Shown here: positions 1-6,578 of the stretch, one piece after another
Layout: each line of letters starts with the position of its first letter
How positions within the stretch are numbered: the first letter of the stretch is position 1
Origin: JBCBKZ01 sp039026975
GTDB lineage: Bacteria; Bacteroidota; Bacteroidia; J057
Assembly: GCA_039026975.1 (NCBI GenBank)
Contig: JBCCLI010000310.1
Span: 1 to 8,060, forward strand
Reading direction: 5' to 3'
DNA: 8,060 nt
Program-made: the position numbers and the translations under genes
Notes under the pieces: model-generated
Seen by the model: the letters and a program-made list of their open reading frames with translations, nothing else
Told to the model about the DNA's origin: nothing
Database searches by the model: none

Positions 1-2046
1 GCCCCCTGTAGAGACTTCCTTGACTACGGTTTTTCCTTCAGGAGATTTTAGTTCAAAGGATACTGGATGATTATTCGGCAGTCTATTCTCCTTATCTTCC
101 AAAATAAAAGTGAGGAATATTTCATCCCCTGGTCTCCACACACCTCTTTCTCCATAGAAATAGCCTTTGATCCCTTCTTGTAAGGCTTGCCCGTCTGTAT
201 CAAAACGGCTAATGGATAAGGCGGAACCATCATCCATTCTCAGGTAGCCCCTCTGCTTCCCTTGCTTCGCTATGAGGAGGTAAGGTCTGTCAGTGTAAGA
301 GGTTCTCACCTGCCCAAGACTGTCTGTGGTATAAGTACCTGTAAGCTTATTCTGGTAACTGTAAACCTCCAGCTTTACCCCCTGGAGAGGTTCTGTGTTT
401 TTCAGGTCAGTTACGGTGTAGAACACTTCTTTTTCTCCTCTTTTAGCGAGAATACCCAGATCAGATGCCAGAATATTTCTTTTCGCTACACGGTCATTTT
501 GGTAATAGGCCCTTTTACAGGGATCATTATAATCTCTGTAGCTGTAGTAGTAATAGTCCCAGAAGCTGGATTCATAACTTCCAGTGTAGGTATCCCAGTT
601 AGCAGGTAAGGCTAGCATATCCTTTTCTCCCTCTTCTTCTGTACAAGAGTAGGAGGTATAGGATCTTCTGAATCCGAGTGCTACCTCATAAATAGCCCCT
701 GGATCAGGGCTTATAAGGGTACTAAGATCCAGTGAGTGCCTTAGCCAGCTATTCATATCTAGGGCATTCTCATCCTCCAAGTCTATTCGCTTGCTGAGGA
801 TAGGCTCCCCAACGCGCTTAAGCTCATTATGCTCATCCATTCTATTAGCCTGGAAGAACTGGGGGATATTTTTCTCCAGAATTTTAATGACACGTACATC
901 TACTGCTTTCAGGCCATAGGTCTCAAATATGAAGGGCAATTTTTCTGCTTGGGGAAGGATAGCCCCTTTTCCCACAAGCCGAACGGCGGGTAGCTCATCC
1001 TCAAATACTACCTTTTTATGAAGTGCTTTTTGGGTGGGGGCTCCATGTACATTAGTAATGCCTGCCGATACGTGAAGGGTATACATCCCGCTTAGGGGTT
1101 TCTTTGGGTACACAAAAACGGTATTCCCATCTATGAGGTGAGAGATGGCAGCTCCATCTAGCTGGATAAGCCCAGTGAGTTCCTGTGTGTAAGTGAGGGG
1201 ATCTGAAAATTCTAATGCTAGTCCCTTTTGCTTGCCTTCCAAGTTACGGACATGGGTAAGGGTAAATACGCCTAAGGCGGGTATGCTGACCCTTTCATTT
1301 TTATCATTGCCGGGCTGAATCTTGCTGCCCATGAGTTTCAGTTCTAACTCTGCCGATTGATGCGTCCTGGGAATGCTGTCTATGATGAAGGGCAGCTCAA
1401 ACTGATCACTCATCTCTTCCCAGCTAATGGCCAGCTTTTGCCTGCCTAGTTTTGCTTGTAGTAGGGGCTTTAGTTCATTCTCATCTATATAATCTCTAGC
1501 CACTAGCTTTCCCCTTACGCGCTGCCACTCAAAATTTTGTTGGTCTAAGGTCTGAATGTCTGTGAGGAGCATGTTAAAAGCCTGCTCTCGGGTCTTAAAC
1601 TGGAAATGAAATTTGGCGGGTTCTCCTTCTGCTTGCTCTGCTAAGTCACTTAAGTCCAGACTTGCTCTATAGACCTGAGAAGTGGCTAGGGGTTTTTCAG
1701 GAAAAAACTGTAGGGTTCTTTCATCTACCCATTCTGCTTTTCCCTTAACATGCGGGCTGAAGGAGAAAGGCTGGTCTTGCAGGTCTGTACCATGACTGAC
1801 CATATTATGCGCAAACTGCACGATGACGGGAGACTTCCTTGAGATCTCTCCATGCGTGTAAGCTGATATGGTACCCGTAAGGGCTGCTGGAAAAGTGAGG
1901 TGTTTGGCTTCCGTCCGTTGGGTATAGGACTGGTACAGCATAGTGCCTGTAACCAAAAGCAGCAGGAGGCCTACAGATAGAAATATATACTTTTGGGGTA
2001 GCTGACGTATGTGCTGTAGCAGCTTAGGTATTTGCGGGCTATTCAT
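1..2046 (-). CDS. Alpha-2-macroglobulin family protein, N-terminal part (runs off the left edge)
   Basis: The frame is open from the ATG at 2046 to base 1 without a stop, giving 682 residues; the C-terminal part lies outside the window. Residues 20-38 (YIFLSVGLLLLLVTGTMLY) form one hydrophobic segment after a basic start, with no lipobox cysteine, so it looks like an N-terminal membrane anchor with the rest in the periplasm. About residues 50-160 resemble an Ig-like/macroglobulin entry domain. Near 525-537 (ILASDLGILAKRG), 600-616 (GYLRMDDGSALSISRFD) and 635-641 (GVWRPGD) are blocks typical of the MG2 region in Bacteroidota alpha-2-macroglobulins. A Tyr-rich stretch (SFWDYYYSYRDY, 495-506) precedes them. 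Family members trap proteases with a bait region and sometimes a thioester; both would lie in the missing half, so they cannot be judged. In many bacteria the gene neighbours pbpC (penicillin-binding protein 1C); none is visible here, and it could lie beyond the left edge. Family assignment is firm; the protease-trap role is inferred. Confidence 0.9.
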   Translation of the reverse strand, partial: MNSPQIPKLLQHIRQLPQKYIFLSVGLLLLLVTGTMLYQSYTQRTEAKHLTFPAALTGTISAYTHGEISRKSPVIVQFAHNMVSHGTDLQDQPFSFSPHVKGKAEWVDERTLQFFPEKPLATSQVYRASLDLSDLAEQAEGEPAKFHFQFKTREQAFNMLLTDIQTLDQQNFEWQRVRGKLVARDYIDENELKPLLQAKLGRQKLAISWEEMSDQFELPFIIDSIPRTHQSAELELKLMGSKIQPGNDKNERVSIPALGVFTLTHVRNLEGKQKGLALEFSDPLTYTQELTGLIQLDGAAISHLIDGNTVFVYPKKPLSGMYTLHVSAGITNVHGAPTQKALHKKVVFEDELPAVRLVGKGAILPQAEKLPFIFETYGLKAVDVRVIKILEKNIPQFFQANRMDEHNELKRVGEPILSKRIDLEDENALDMNSWLRHSLDLSTLISPDPGAIYEVALGFRRSYTSYSCTEEEGEKDMLALPANWDTYTGSYESSFWDYYYYSYRDYNDPCKRAYYQNDRVAKRNILASDLGILAKRGEKEVFYTVTDLKNTEPLQGVKLEVYSYQNKLTGTYTTDSLGQVRTSYTDRPYLLIAKQGKQRGYLRMDDGSALSISRFDTDGQALQEGIKGYFYGERGVWRPGDEIFLTFILEDKENRLPNNHPVSFELKSPEGKTVVKEVSTGG

Positions 2047-2308
2047 GATTCAGGTTTATGGTCTGTGTCTTTCTGGAAATTAAGAAGATTGAAATGCTTT
2101 ACCAAGGGGAAAAGAAAGGGAGGGGTAGACAATTTACTGTAGCTTCTGATTCTCACTTATAAAAAGTCAAATTTCCCTGGTAGCGGAGAGGTATTGGGAC
2201 CGGCGAAGGTAAGTATTTCCCCTCATTAGCATATCCTCTTGAGAGCCTCTGAAGGTGTCTATATAAGAAGCTATTTCTCTATCCAGTGAACACTCAGCTC
2301 ATTAGGCT
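2047..2308. other. Intergenic leader upstream of the alpha-2-macroglobulin gene
   Basis: Together with the adjoining terminator this makes about 340 bases without a gene between the receiver protein's stop and the macroglobulin start. I found no convincing ORF, RNA gene or repeat. It should contain the promoter of the macroglobulin gene, but no good TAnnTTTG element with a spaced TTG is visible on the minus strand. The bases directly before the ATG have no clear Shine-Dalgarno sequence, as is common in Bacteroidota. Confidence 0.5.
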
Positions 2309-2350
2309 AAATAAGATAAAGAAATGAAGCAGTCCCTGAGACTGCTTCAT
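2309..2350 (-). terminator. Rho-independent terminator of the receiver-domain gene
   Basis: An 11-bp perfect inverted repeat (ATGAAGCAGTC / GACTGCTTCAT, arms 2324-2334 and 2340-2350) encloses a 5-base loop. Read on the minus strand it is followed by a T-rich tail (TTCTTTATCTTATTT). It lies 37 bases past the stop codon of the receiver-domain gene, so it most likely ends that transcript and separates it from the macroglobulin gene downstream. Confidence 0.8.
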
Positions 2351-2386
2351 ACTTTGAGGATAAAATAACAGGAAAAAATATATTCG

Positions 2387-2887
2387 TTAGGAAATACTCT
2401 TTAGGGTCTGGGTGGAAATGAGTTGATAGAGTTCCTGCTTCTTTACCGGCTTGTGAAGAAAACCGTCTAATCCAAAAGCTTGTATTTCCTCTTCTTCTAT
2501 TCTTGTGGCGGAGCAGATGATGATAGGTATGTGGGCATTCATATCCCTTCCTCTTACCCAGGATATCCAATGGTTAACGTCCATTCCCTGAAGCTGGCAT
2601 CCGAGTAAAATCAGGTCGTAGCTATACCTTTCAATTTTACTGAGGGCTTTGAATTCATTATCAATAAGGTCATAGGTAACTCCCTTATTATCTAATAAAT
2701 TCTTCAGGATATACTGGCTAAGCTCGTCATCTTCTATAATTAATATTTTAATGTCTTTTTTTATCTTTTGTGAGATTTCTCTAGGAGAACTTACACTATC
2801 TTTTTGGGAAGAAAAATGCCTTTTGTGTAAGGAAAGACTTTGCTCTTTTCTTTCGAGGAAGGATACTATTTGAGAATAAGTATTCAT
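2387..2887 (-). CDS. Stand-alone receiver-domain protein lacking the phosphoacceptor Asp (pseudo-receiver)
   Basis: This 166-residue protein has a charged, probably flexible leader (about 1-45) and one response-regulator receiver domain (about 46-160), with no DNA-binding or enzymatic output domain. The fold markers are clear: KILIIEDDE (47-55) supplies the acidic pocket (D53, D54), S126 (IIICSAT) stands at the conserved Thr/Ser position, and K146 (LHKPVKK) is the conserved lysine. The phosphoacceptor is missing: where receivers read DLILMD, this one reads YDLILLG (Gly96, codon GGA), followed by CQLQGMD. It therefore probably cannot be phosphorylated in the usual way and may act as a constitutive protein-protein module. 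No histidine kinase is adjacent. It appears monocistronic, with a candidate promoter about 60 bases upstream and its own terminator. The chosen ATG is the first in frame. Alternatively it could be a relic of the C-terminal receiver of a hybrid kinase. Domain call firm; function unknown. Confidence 0.88.
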   Translation of the reverse strand: MNTYSQIVSFLERKEQSLSLHKRHFSSQKDSVSSPREISQKIKKDIKILIIEDDELSQYILKNLLDNKGVTYDLIDNEFKALSKIERYSYDLILLGCQLQGMDVNHWISWVRGRDMNAHIPIIICSATRIEEEEIQAFGLDGFLHKPVKKQELYQLISTQTLKSIS

Positions 2888-2949
2888 GATTACTATACAG
2901 AAGCCTTTCTTCGTTTTCTAAATATATTAGATTACATAAGATTTATAAA

Positions 2950-2957
2950 CAAAGATA
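2950..2957 (-). promoter_or_regulatory. Candidate -7 promoter element for the receiver-domain gene
   Basis: On the minus strand this reads TATCTTTG, a perfect match to the Bacteroidota -7 consensus TAnnTTTG, 62 bases before the ATG of the receiver-domain gene. No convincing TTG is seen at the expected -33 distance, so this is only a candidate. Confidence 0.4.
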
Positions 2958-3029
2958 AATTCACTGCATGAAATAATCTGTTCATTTTTCCTAAAAATAT
3001 TGCATGACTATTTGAATAACCTTACCCAT

Positions 3030-3062
3030 AAAAAAAGAGAAGTAACACTTGGGTTACCTCTC
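3030..3062 (-). terminator. Rho-independent terminator downstream of the M50 protease gene
   Basis: On the minus strand GAGAGGTAAC and GTTACTTCTC (3053-3062 and 3037-3046) form a 10-bp stem with one mismatch and a 6-base loop, followed directly by seven T residues. It faces transcription leaving the M50 gene but lies about 250 bases beyond that gene's stop, implying a long 3' untranslated region or a separate short transcript ending here. It also insulates the receiver-domain gene from read-through. Confidence 0.82.
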
Positions 3063-3311
3063 CTCCTTTACCTAAAACAAACATAAAATATATTTTAGCC
3101 CCTGGGGACACCTTATGATTTCTTCATTTAGAGGGAATGGACTCCCATGTATATATTATTTCTCCTATAAATAACTCAAAATATGGCTACTCCCATTAGT
3201 CTGTTTATCAACAGGATTGTGGATAAGTATAAATGTGTACTTTACAGAGAAAAAGTATTTCATTCTCTATAATTGAGGGAGAAGTGCGCTCTTTATGGAA
3301 GAGAATCAGGC
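3063..3311. other. AT-rich non-coding stretch between the M50 stop and its terminator
   Basis: This stretch is notably AT-rich (for example around 3086-3098 and 3149-3184) and contains an inverted pair of DnaA-box-like sequences, described separately. Only tiny ORFs of about 30 codons occur on either strand, none with a good ribosome binding site. TATGTTTG on the minus strand at 3085-3078 matches the -7 consensus but would start a transcript almost at the terminator. No tRNA or known riboswitch was recognised. Confidence 0.5.
3205..3226. promoter_or_regulatory. Inverted pair of DnaA-box-like 9-mers
   Basis: Bases 3205-3213 read TTATCAACA (one mismatch to the DnaA box TTATCCACA). Bases 3218-3226 read TGTGGATAA, the exact reverse complement of the consensus box. 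They face each other with a 4-base spacer in AT-rich intergenic DNA. This could be a DnaA-binding site involved in replication or regulation. Only two boxes are seen, so chance or another palindrome-binding factor remains possible. Confidence 0.35.
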
Positions 3312-4550
3312 TTAAGCGCCTACAATTTGAATGGGAGTGGGAGTAAAGCAGAGGATAAAAATGATAATAGAAATCCATCCAAGCAATTGGCGGGGTCCAT
3401 TCACTCTATGCTCTATATAAGCGGGAGGATGGTCTACTCCTAACATCCTGACTACCAAGAAGGCGTAGAATAGCCAAATGAAATTCATCTCCAGGGCAGG
3501 AAGGTTCCACTTGATGACCACTTGGGTAGCTAATATGAGTAGGGACAGCATATACACAGAGGTACGCAAGTGGGGTCCCAGAATTTTAATAAGAATATAT
3601 ACCAGGAAGGCTATGTAGACAGCTAAAGTGAGCAGCTCTGACAACTTGGCTTGCCAACTTCCAGCGAAAGCCCGTATGTCTACCAAGCCTGTTCCACCTA
3701 GTAAAATCAGCCCTATAACCGCTAGTCTAGCTATGGCTCCGCTTACCCTAGGGCCAAACATCCCATATATAATATGGCCTCCATCTAATTGGCCTATGGG
3801 AAGGAGGTTTAAGGCAGTAAAAAAGAGGGTGATATATCCCACAAACAGCAAGGGGTAGTGAATCAGCTCAAAATGGTTAGGCACCCTGGTAGGATCTGAA
3901 GGAACCACCTCTTTTAAGATTTCAAACAGTAGGCTGGTACCTATGAAGTAAGTAGGGACACCATTTTCTTCTACGTATGTTCTGATTTCGTTTTCAGAGG
4001 GTACTCCCCCAAAGACATGCTGATAATCAGGATTAATCTCCGTTAGATATACCTCTGTAGGGGGGAGGGTAGAAAACCCATATACCAGAATGACTAATGA
4101 TATTACAAATCCCGCTAAAGGACCAGCTATGCCTATATCAAAATATTTACGGGTACTTTCCGGCATTTGCTTTAGCCGAATAACTGCCCCGAACGAACCT
4201 ATATTCAATATGGGTAAGGGTAGGTAAATGGGGATATAGTAAGGAAGAGTAGTTTTTACTCTATGGTATAGGGCGGCAAAGTAATGCCCAAACTCATGGA
4301 AAGTTAAAAAGGTGAGGAAGGCTATGGAATAGGGTAGCCCTATGTAAAGGTCAGAGAAAGAAAACCTAAGATCCAGGCCCTGTAAGTGTTCAGGAAGATC
4401 AAAAAACCATGTGAACCAAAACCGAGGAACAGCTTCATTATTGATGAGTAACTTGGGAGCACTCAACTCAGTCCCTACCATGGCTGTAGTCAGAAAAGTC
4501 AGAAGGAATAGTGCCAGGTGTAATGCGTAGGTTTGCAACCTGTTTTCCAT
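3312..4550 (-). CDS. Site-2 protease family (M50) intramembrane zinc metalloprotease
   Basis: This is a multi-pass membrane protein of 412 residues from the ATG at 4550. The zinc-binding motif HEFGH (residues 85-89) lies in a membrane helix, and the second metal motif NLLPIGQLDGG (248-258, Asp255) lies in a later helix, both hallmarks of peptidase family M50. The conserved GIAGPLAGF segment (140-148) begins the helix between them. I count roughly eight to ten hydrophobic segments, including four or five after the LDG motif. The loop of about 70 residues before the LDG helix shows no recognisable PDZ domain. M50 enzymes cut substrates within the membrane, often releasing anti-sigma factors or processing membrane proteins; the substrate here is unknown. 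The frame extends upstream to a TTG at 4610, adding 20 polar, Arg-rich residues, but the first ATG is preferred because the protein then begins directly before the first helix. It is divergent from the pseC-like gene. Confidence 0.9.
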   Translation of the reverse strand: MENRLQTYALHLALFLLTFLTTAMVGTELSAPKLLINNEAVPRFWFTWFFDLPEHLQGLDLRFSFSDLYIGLPYSIAFLTFLTFHEFGHYFAALYHRVKTTLPYYIPIYLPLPILNIGSFGAVIRLKQMPESTRKYFDIGIAGPLAGFVISLVILVYGFSTLPPTEVYLTEINPDYQHVFGGVPSENEIRTYVEENGVPTYFIGTSLLFEILKEVVPSDPTRVPNHFELIHYPLLFVGYITLFFTALNLLPIGQLDGGHIIYGMFGPRVSGAIARLAVIGLILLGGTGLVDIRAFAGSWQAKLSELLTLAVYIAFLVYILIKILGPHLRTSVYMLSLLILATQVVIKWNLPALEMNFIWLFYAFLVVRMLGVDHPPAYIEHRVNGPRQLLGWISIIIFILCFTPTPIQIVGA

Positions 4551-4748
4551 GTAGTTAGATCTACTTCTCGCCCAAAGGGGTAAATTAGGCCTAACTGAAC
4601 TGATACGCAAATCATCTGAATATATTCCAGGTAAGAATGGCCCTAATTAGAGAATGTTTTTGGATTCATAATGTTTGAATGACATATTTTATTGTTTATA
4701 AGAGAAGGATATTCTTTCCGTTTCTTTTTTACTCCCAATAAAAACTAC

Positions 4749-5888
4749 GTGAAGCTACCTATACCTTATGGCTGTCAGGACATCACTGCTGAAGATATAC
4801 AGACCGTTACGCAGGCAATTGGACAGGAACTCATCACACAAGGAGCCTTTCTCCCTAAACTTGAAGCAGCTTTCTCTTCTTATTTACAAGCTTCTTATGG
4901 GGTCGCAGTAGCTAATGGGACGGCTGCTTTGCACTTAAGTGCGTTGGCACTTGGATGGGAAAAGGGAAGTAAGGTGATCTGTAGTCCCCTGACATTTGTA
5001 GCTTCTGCTAACTGTATCTTATATGCAGGAGCGCAGGTGGATTTTGTAGACATAGATCCTGATACGGGACTTATGGACTTGGCATTATTAGAAAAAAAGC
5101 TAACCCAGTCGCCTAGGGGGACTTACCAAGGGATAGTACCAGTAGATTATGCGGGCCATCCTATTCGTATGGATAAGGTAGCACAGCTAGCAAAAGCGTA
5201 TGATCTTAAGGTTCTGGAAGATAGCTGCCATGCTCCAGGCGGATTTTTTCAGGATTCAGATGAACACGTACACCCTTGTGGTAGTGGGGCTTATGCAGAT
5301 TTGGCTATCTTCTCTTTTCATCCAGTTAAGCATATAACTACTGCTGAAGGAGGTATGGTCACTACTCGTAACCCTAAGCTGGCAGAAAAAATCAAAACTC
5401 TGAGGAACCATGGCATCATAAAAGAACCCAATTCGTCCGTGGGGGGCTGGTATTATGAGATGCAGGAGCTAGGATTTAACTATCGCATGAGCGAACTCCA
5501 GGCGGCCTTAGGCTATTCTCAAGTCCAGAGAGCTAAAGCCAACCTGAGCCTCCGTAAGCAAAAAGCACAGACCTATGACCAGCAGCTAGCAGATCTTCCT
5601 ATCCAACTTCCTGAACCAGTGGCAGGACATGCATATCATCTATATGTGATTAGGACTGATAGAAGAAGAGCATTATATGACTACTTGCACGCCCATCAGA
5701 TCCTGGTTCAGGTTCATTATATCCCTGTACATCTTCAGCCTTATTACCAGCAGATGGGATGGAAGAAAGGAGACTTTCCCCAAGCAGAATCCTTCTATGA
5801 GCAGTGCCTGAGTTTACCCCTTTTCCCTCAGTTGACGGAAGCCCAGCAGGCCTATGTAGTAGATAAGATTAAAGCCTTCTTTAGATAA
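4749..5888 (+). CDS. pseC: PLP-dependent aminotransferase, PseC type (UDP-4-amino-4,6-dideoxy-N-acetyl-beta-L-altrosamine transaminase)
   Basis: This is a DegT/DnrJ/EryC1/StrS-family sugar aminotransferase. In pseudaminic acid synthesis PseC transfers an amino group from glutamate to the 4-keto sugar made by PseB. Visible motifs (counted from the GTG): KLPIPYG (2-8), ANGTAALHL for phosphate binding (55-63), EDSCHA with Asp158 for the PLP ring nitrogen, and SFHPVKHITTAEGG (189-202) with the Schiff-base Lys194. YYEMQELGFNYRMSELQAALG and VQVHYIPVHLQPYY are strongly PseC-like, favouring PseC over other DegT enzymes. Start: there is no in-frame ATG. GTG at 4749, after the A-rich AATAAAAAC, gives 379 residues and the usual PseC N-terminus. 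A TTG at 4692 would add 19 residues unlike the family. An in-frame ATG at 4671 is followed by TGA three codons later. No pseB or other nonulosonic acid gene is in the window. Cytoplasmic. Confidence 0.88.
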   Translation: MKLPIPYGCQDITAEDIQTVTQAIGQELITQGAFLPKLEAAFSSYLQASYGVAVANGTAALHLSALALGWEKGSKVICSPLTFVASANCILYAGAQVDFVDIDPDTGLMDLALLEKKLTQSPRGTYQGIVPVDYAGHPIRMDKVAQLAKAYDLKVLEDSCHAPGGFFQDSDEHVHPCGSGAYADLAIFSFHPVKHITTAEGGMVTTRNPKLAEKIKTLRNHGIIKEPNSSVGGWYYEMQELGFNYRMSELQAALGYSQVQRAKANLSLRKQKAQTYDQQLADLPIQLPEPVAGHAYHLYVIRTDRRRALYDYLHAHQILVQVHYIPVHLQPYYQQMGWKKGDFPQAESFYEQCLSLPLFPQLTEAQQAYVVDKIKAFFR

Positions 5889-5920
5889 GCTATACATGAG
5901 GTAGAAAACGACACAAATTA

Positions 5921-6484
5921 TCATCTGGTAGGCAGGCTTTCCAAAAATTTTTTCCAGTCTACCTCCGTAAAAATACCTGCCTGAAAAATTTCTCCCCACT
6001 TATCTTCTATTCCTCCTTTGAATTTTTTCCCTGGTTTAGATCTACAAAAAATATTGGTCTGGTTTTTTCCTTTAATGATGAGGAAGAGGAGGCTTCTGGG
6101 TACTCCTAGTGTTTGATCTATTTGACTTTCAACTGTAAATAGTACGTAGGGAAATTCTGTTTGAAAAGAAGAATGCTTCTCTATAATGGTCATTTTAGCT
6201 TTAGGGTGATCAGGCCTAACTACATCACGTACATGCATGGCCATGATTTGGTCTATACTTAAGGTGAGGTAGGTCTTGATAATGCGAATATCAGCTAGCT
6301 CAGCTTTTTCATTTGAGAGGTTAGGCTGCTTACTGAGGCTAGCCTGAAAGTAGTCCTCCGTTTCTTCTGCACTTAATAAGAACCAGGATTGTTTTTCCCA
6401 GCCTATATCGTATAATTCTACTTGAGAATAAACTGTGTGGATACATAACCAAAAGGAGAAAAAAGCGAGAAAGGATTTTAGCAT
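5921..6484 (-). CDS. Hypothetical secreted protein of unknown family
   Basis: I do not recognise this family. From the ATG at 6484 it is 187 residues, starting with a classic signal peptide: MLKS, a hydrophobic core (FLAFFSFWLCI), then HTVYS before Gln, with probable cleavage around residue 20. The signal-peptide cysteine is not in a lipobox position. The mature part (about 167 residues) is soluble-looking, with no further membrane helix and no repeats. It holds one cysteine (in NIFCRSK), a predicted beta-type segment (RSLLFLIIKG) and an aromatic C-terminus (WGEIFQAGIFTEVDWKKFLESL). An upstream in-frame ATG pair at 6526/6523 would add 14 residues; the internal ATG is preferred because it places the signal peptide at the N-terminus. 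It converges with the pseC-like gene (32-base gap) and diverges from the DUF1415 gene, so it is probably its own unit. Location is likely periplasmic or outer-membrane-associated; function unknown. Confidence 0.75.
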   Translation of the reverse strand: MLKSFLAFFSFWLCIHTVYSQVELYDIGWEKQSWFLLSAEETEDYFQASLSKQPNLSNEKAELADIRIIKTYLTLSIDQIMAMHVRDVVRPDHPKAKMTIIEKHSSFQTEFPYVLFTVESQIDQTLGVPRSLLFLIIKGKNQTNIFCRSKPGKKFKGGIEDKWGEIFQAGIFTEVDWKKFLESLPTR

Positions 6485-6578
6485 ATTGATAAAGGTACAG
6501 GAAAGGGTAGAAAGGGTCGACATCATTCTATAAACTAAGCCTACATTTTATTCTCTTTGTAATACATTCGTAAAAAGA

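Noticed and set aside
262..609. A 115-codon plus-strand ORF inside the macroglobulin gene
   Set aside because: It is antisense to a clearly coding frame with well-recognised family motifs, and its own translation resembles nothing; it is a shadow frame.
2307..2570. An 87-codon minus-strand ORF overlapping the receiver gene in another frame
   Set aside because: It lies largely within the receiver coding sequence and runs through the terminator hairpin; its composition is not protein-like.
3165..3263. A 32-codon minus-strand ORF (starting MKYFFSVKY) after the M50 gene
   Set aside because: No good ribosome binding site and no second line of evidence; kept only as part of the possible 3' UTR or small RNA region.
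3183..3272. A 29-codon plus-strand ORF (starting MATPISLF) in the intergenic region
   Set aside because: No ribosome binding site, no recognisable peptide class, and it spans the DnaA-box-like pair; chance ORFs of this size are expected.
3628..3858. A 76-codon plus-strand ORF inside the M50 gene
   Set aside because: It is antisense to the conserved LDG-motif region of the M50 protease and has no family resemblance.
5942..5953. A5/T6 palindromic tract after the pseC-like gene as a terminator
   Set aside because: It lies inside the convergent hypothetical coding sequence and lacks a GC-rich stem; the weak flanking pairs do not make a convincing hairpin.
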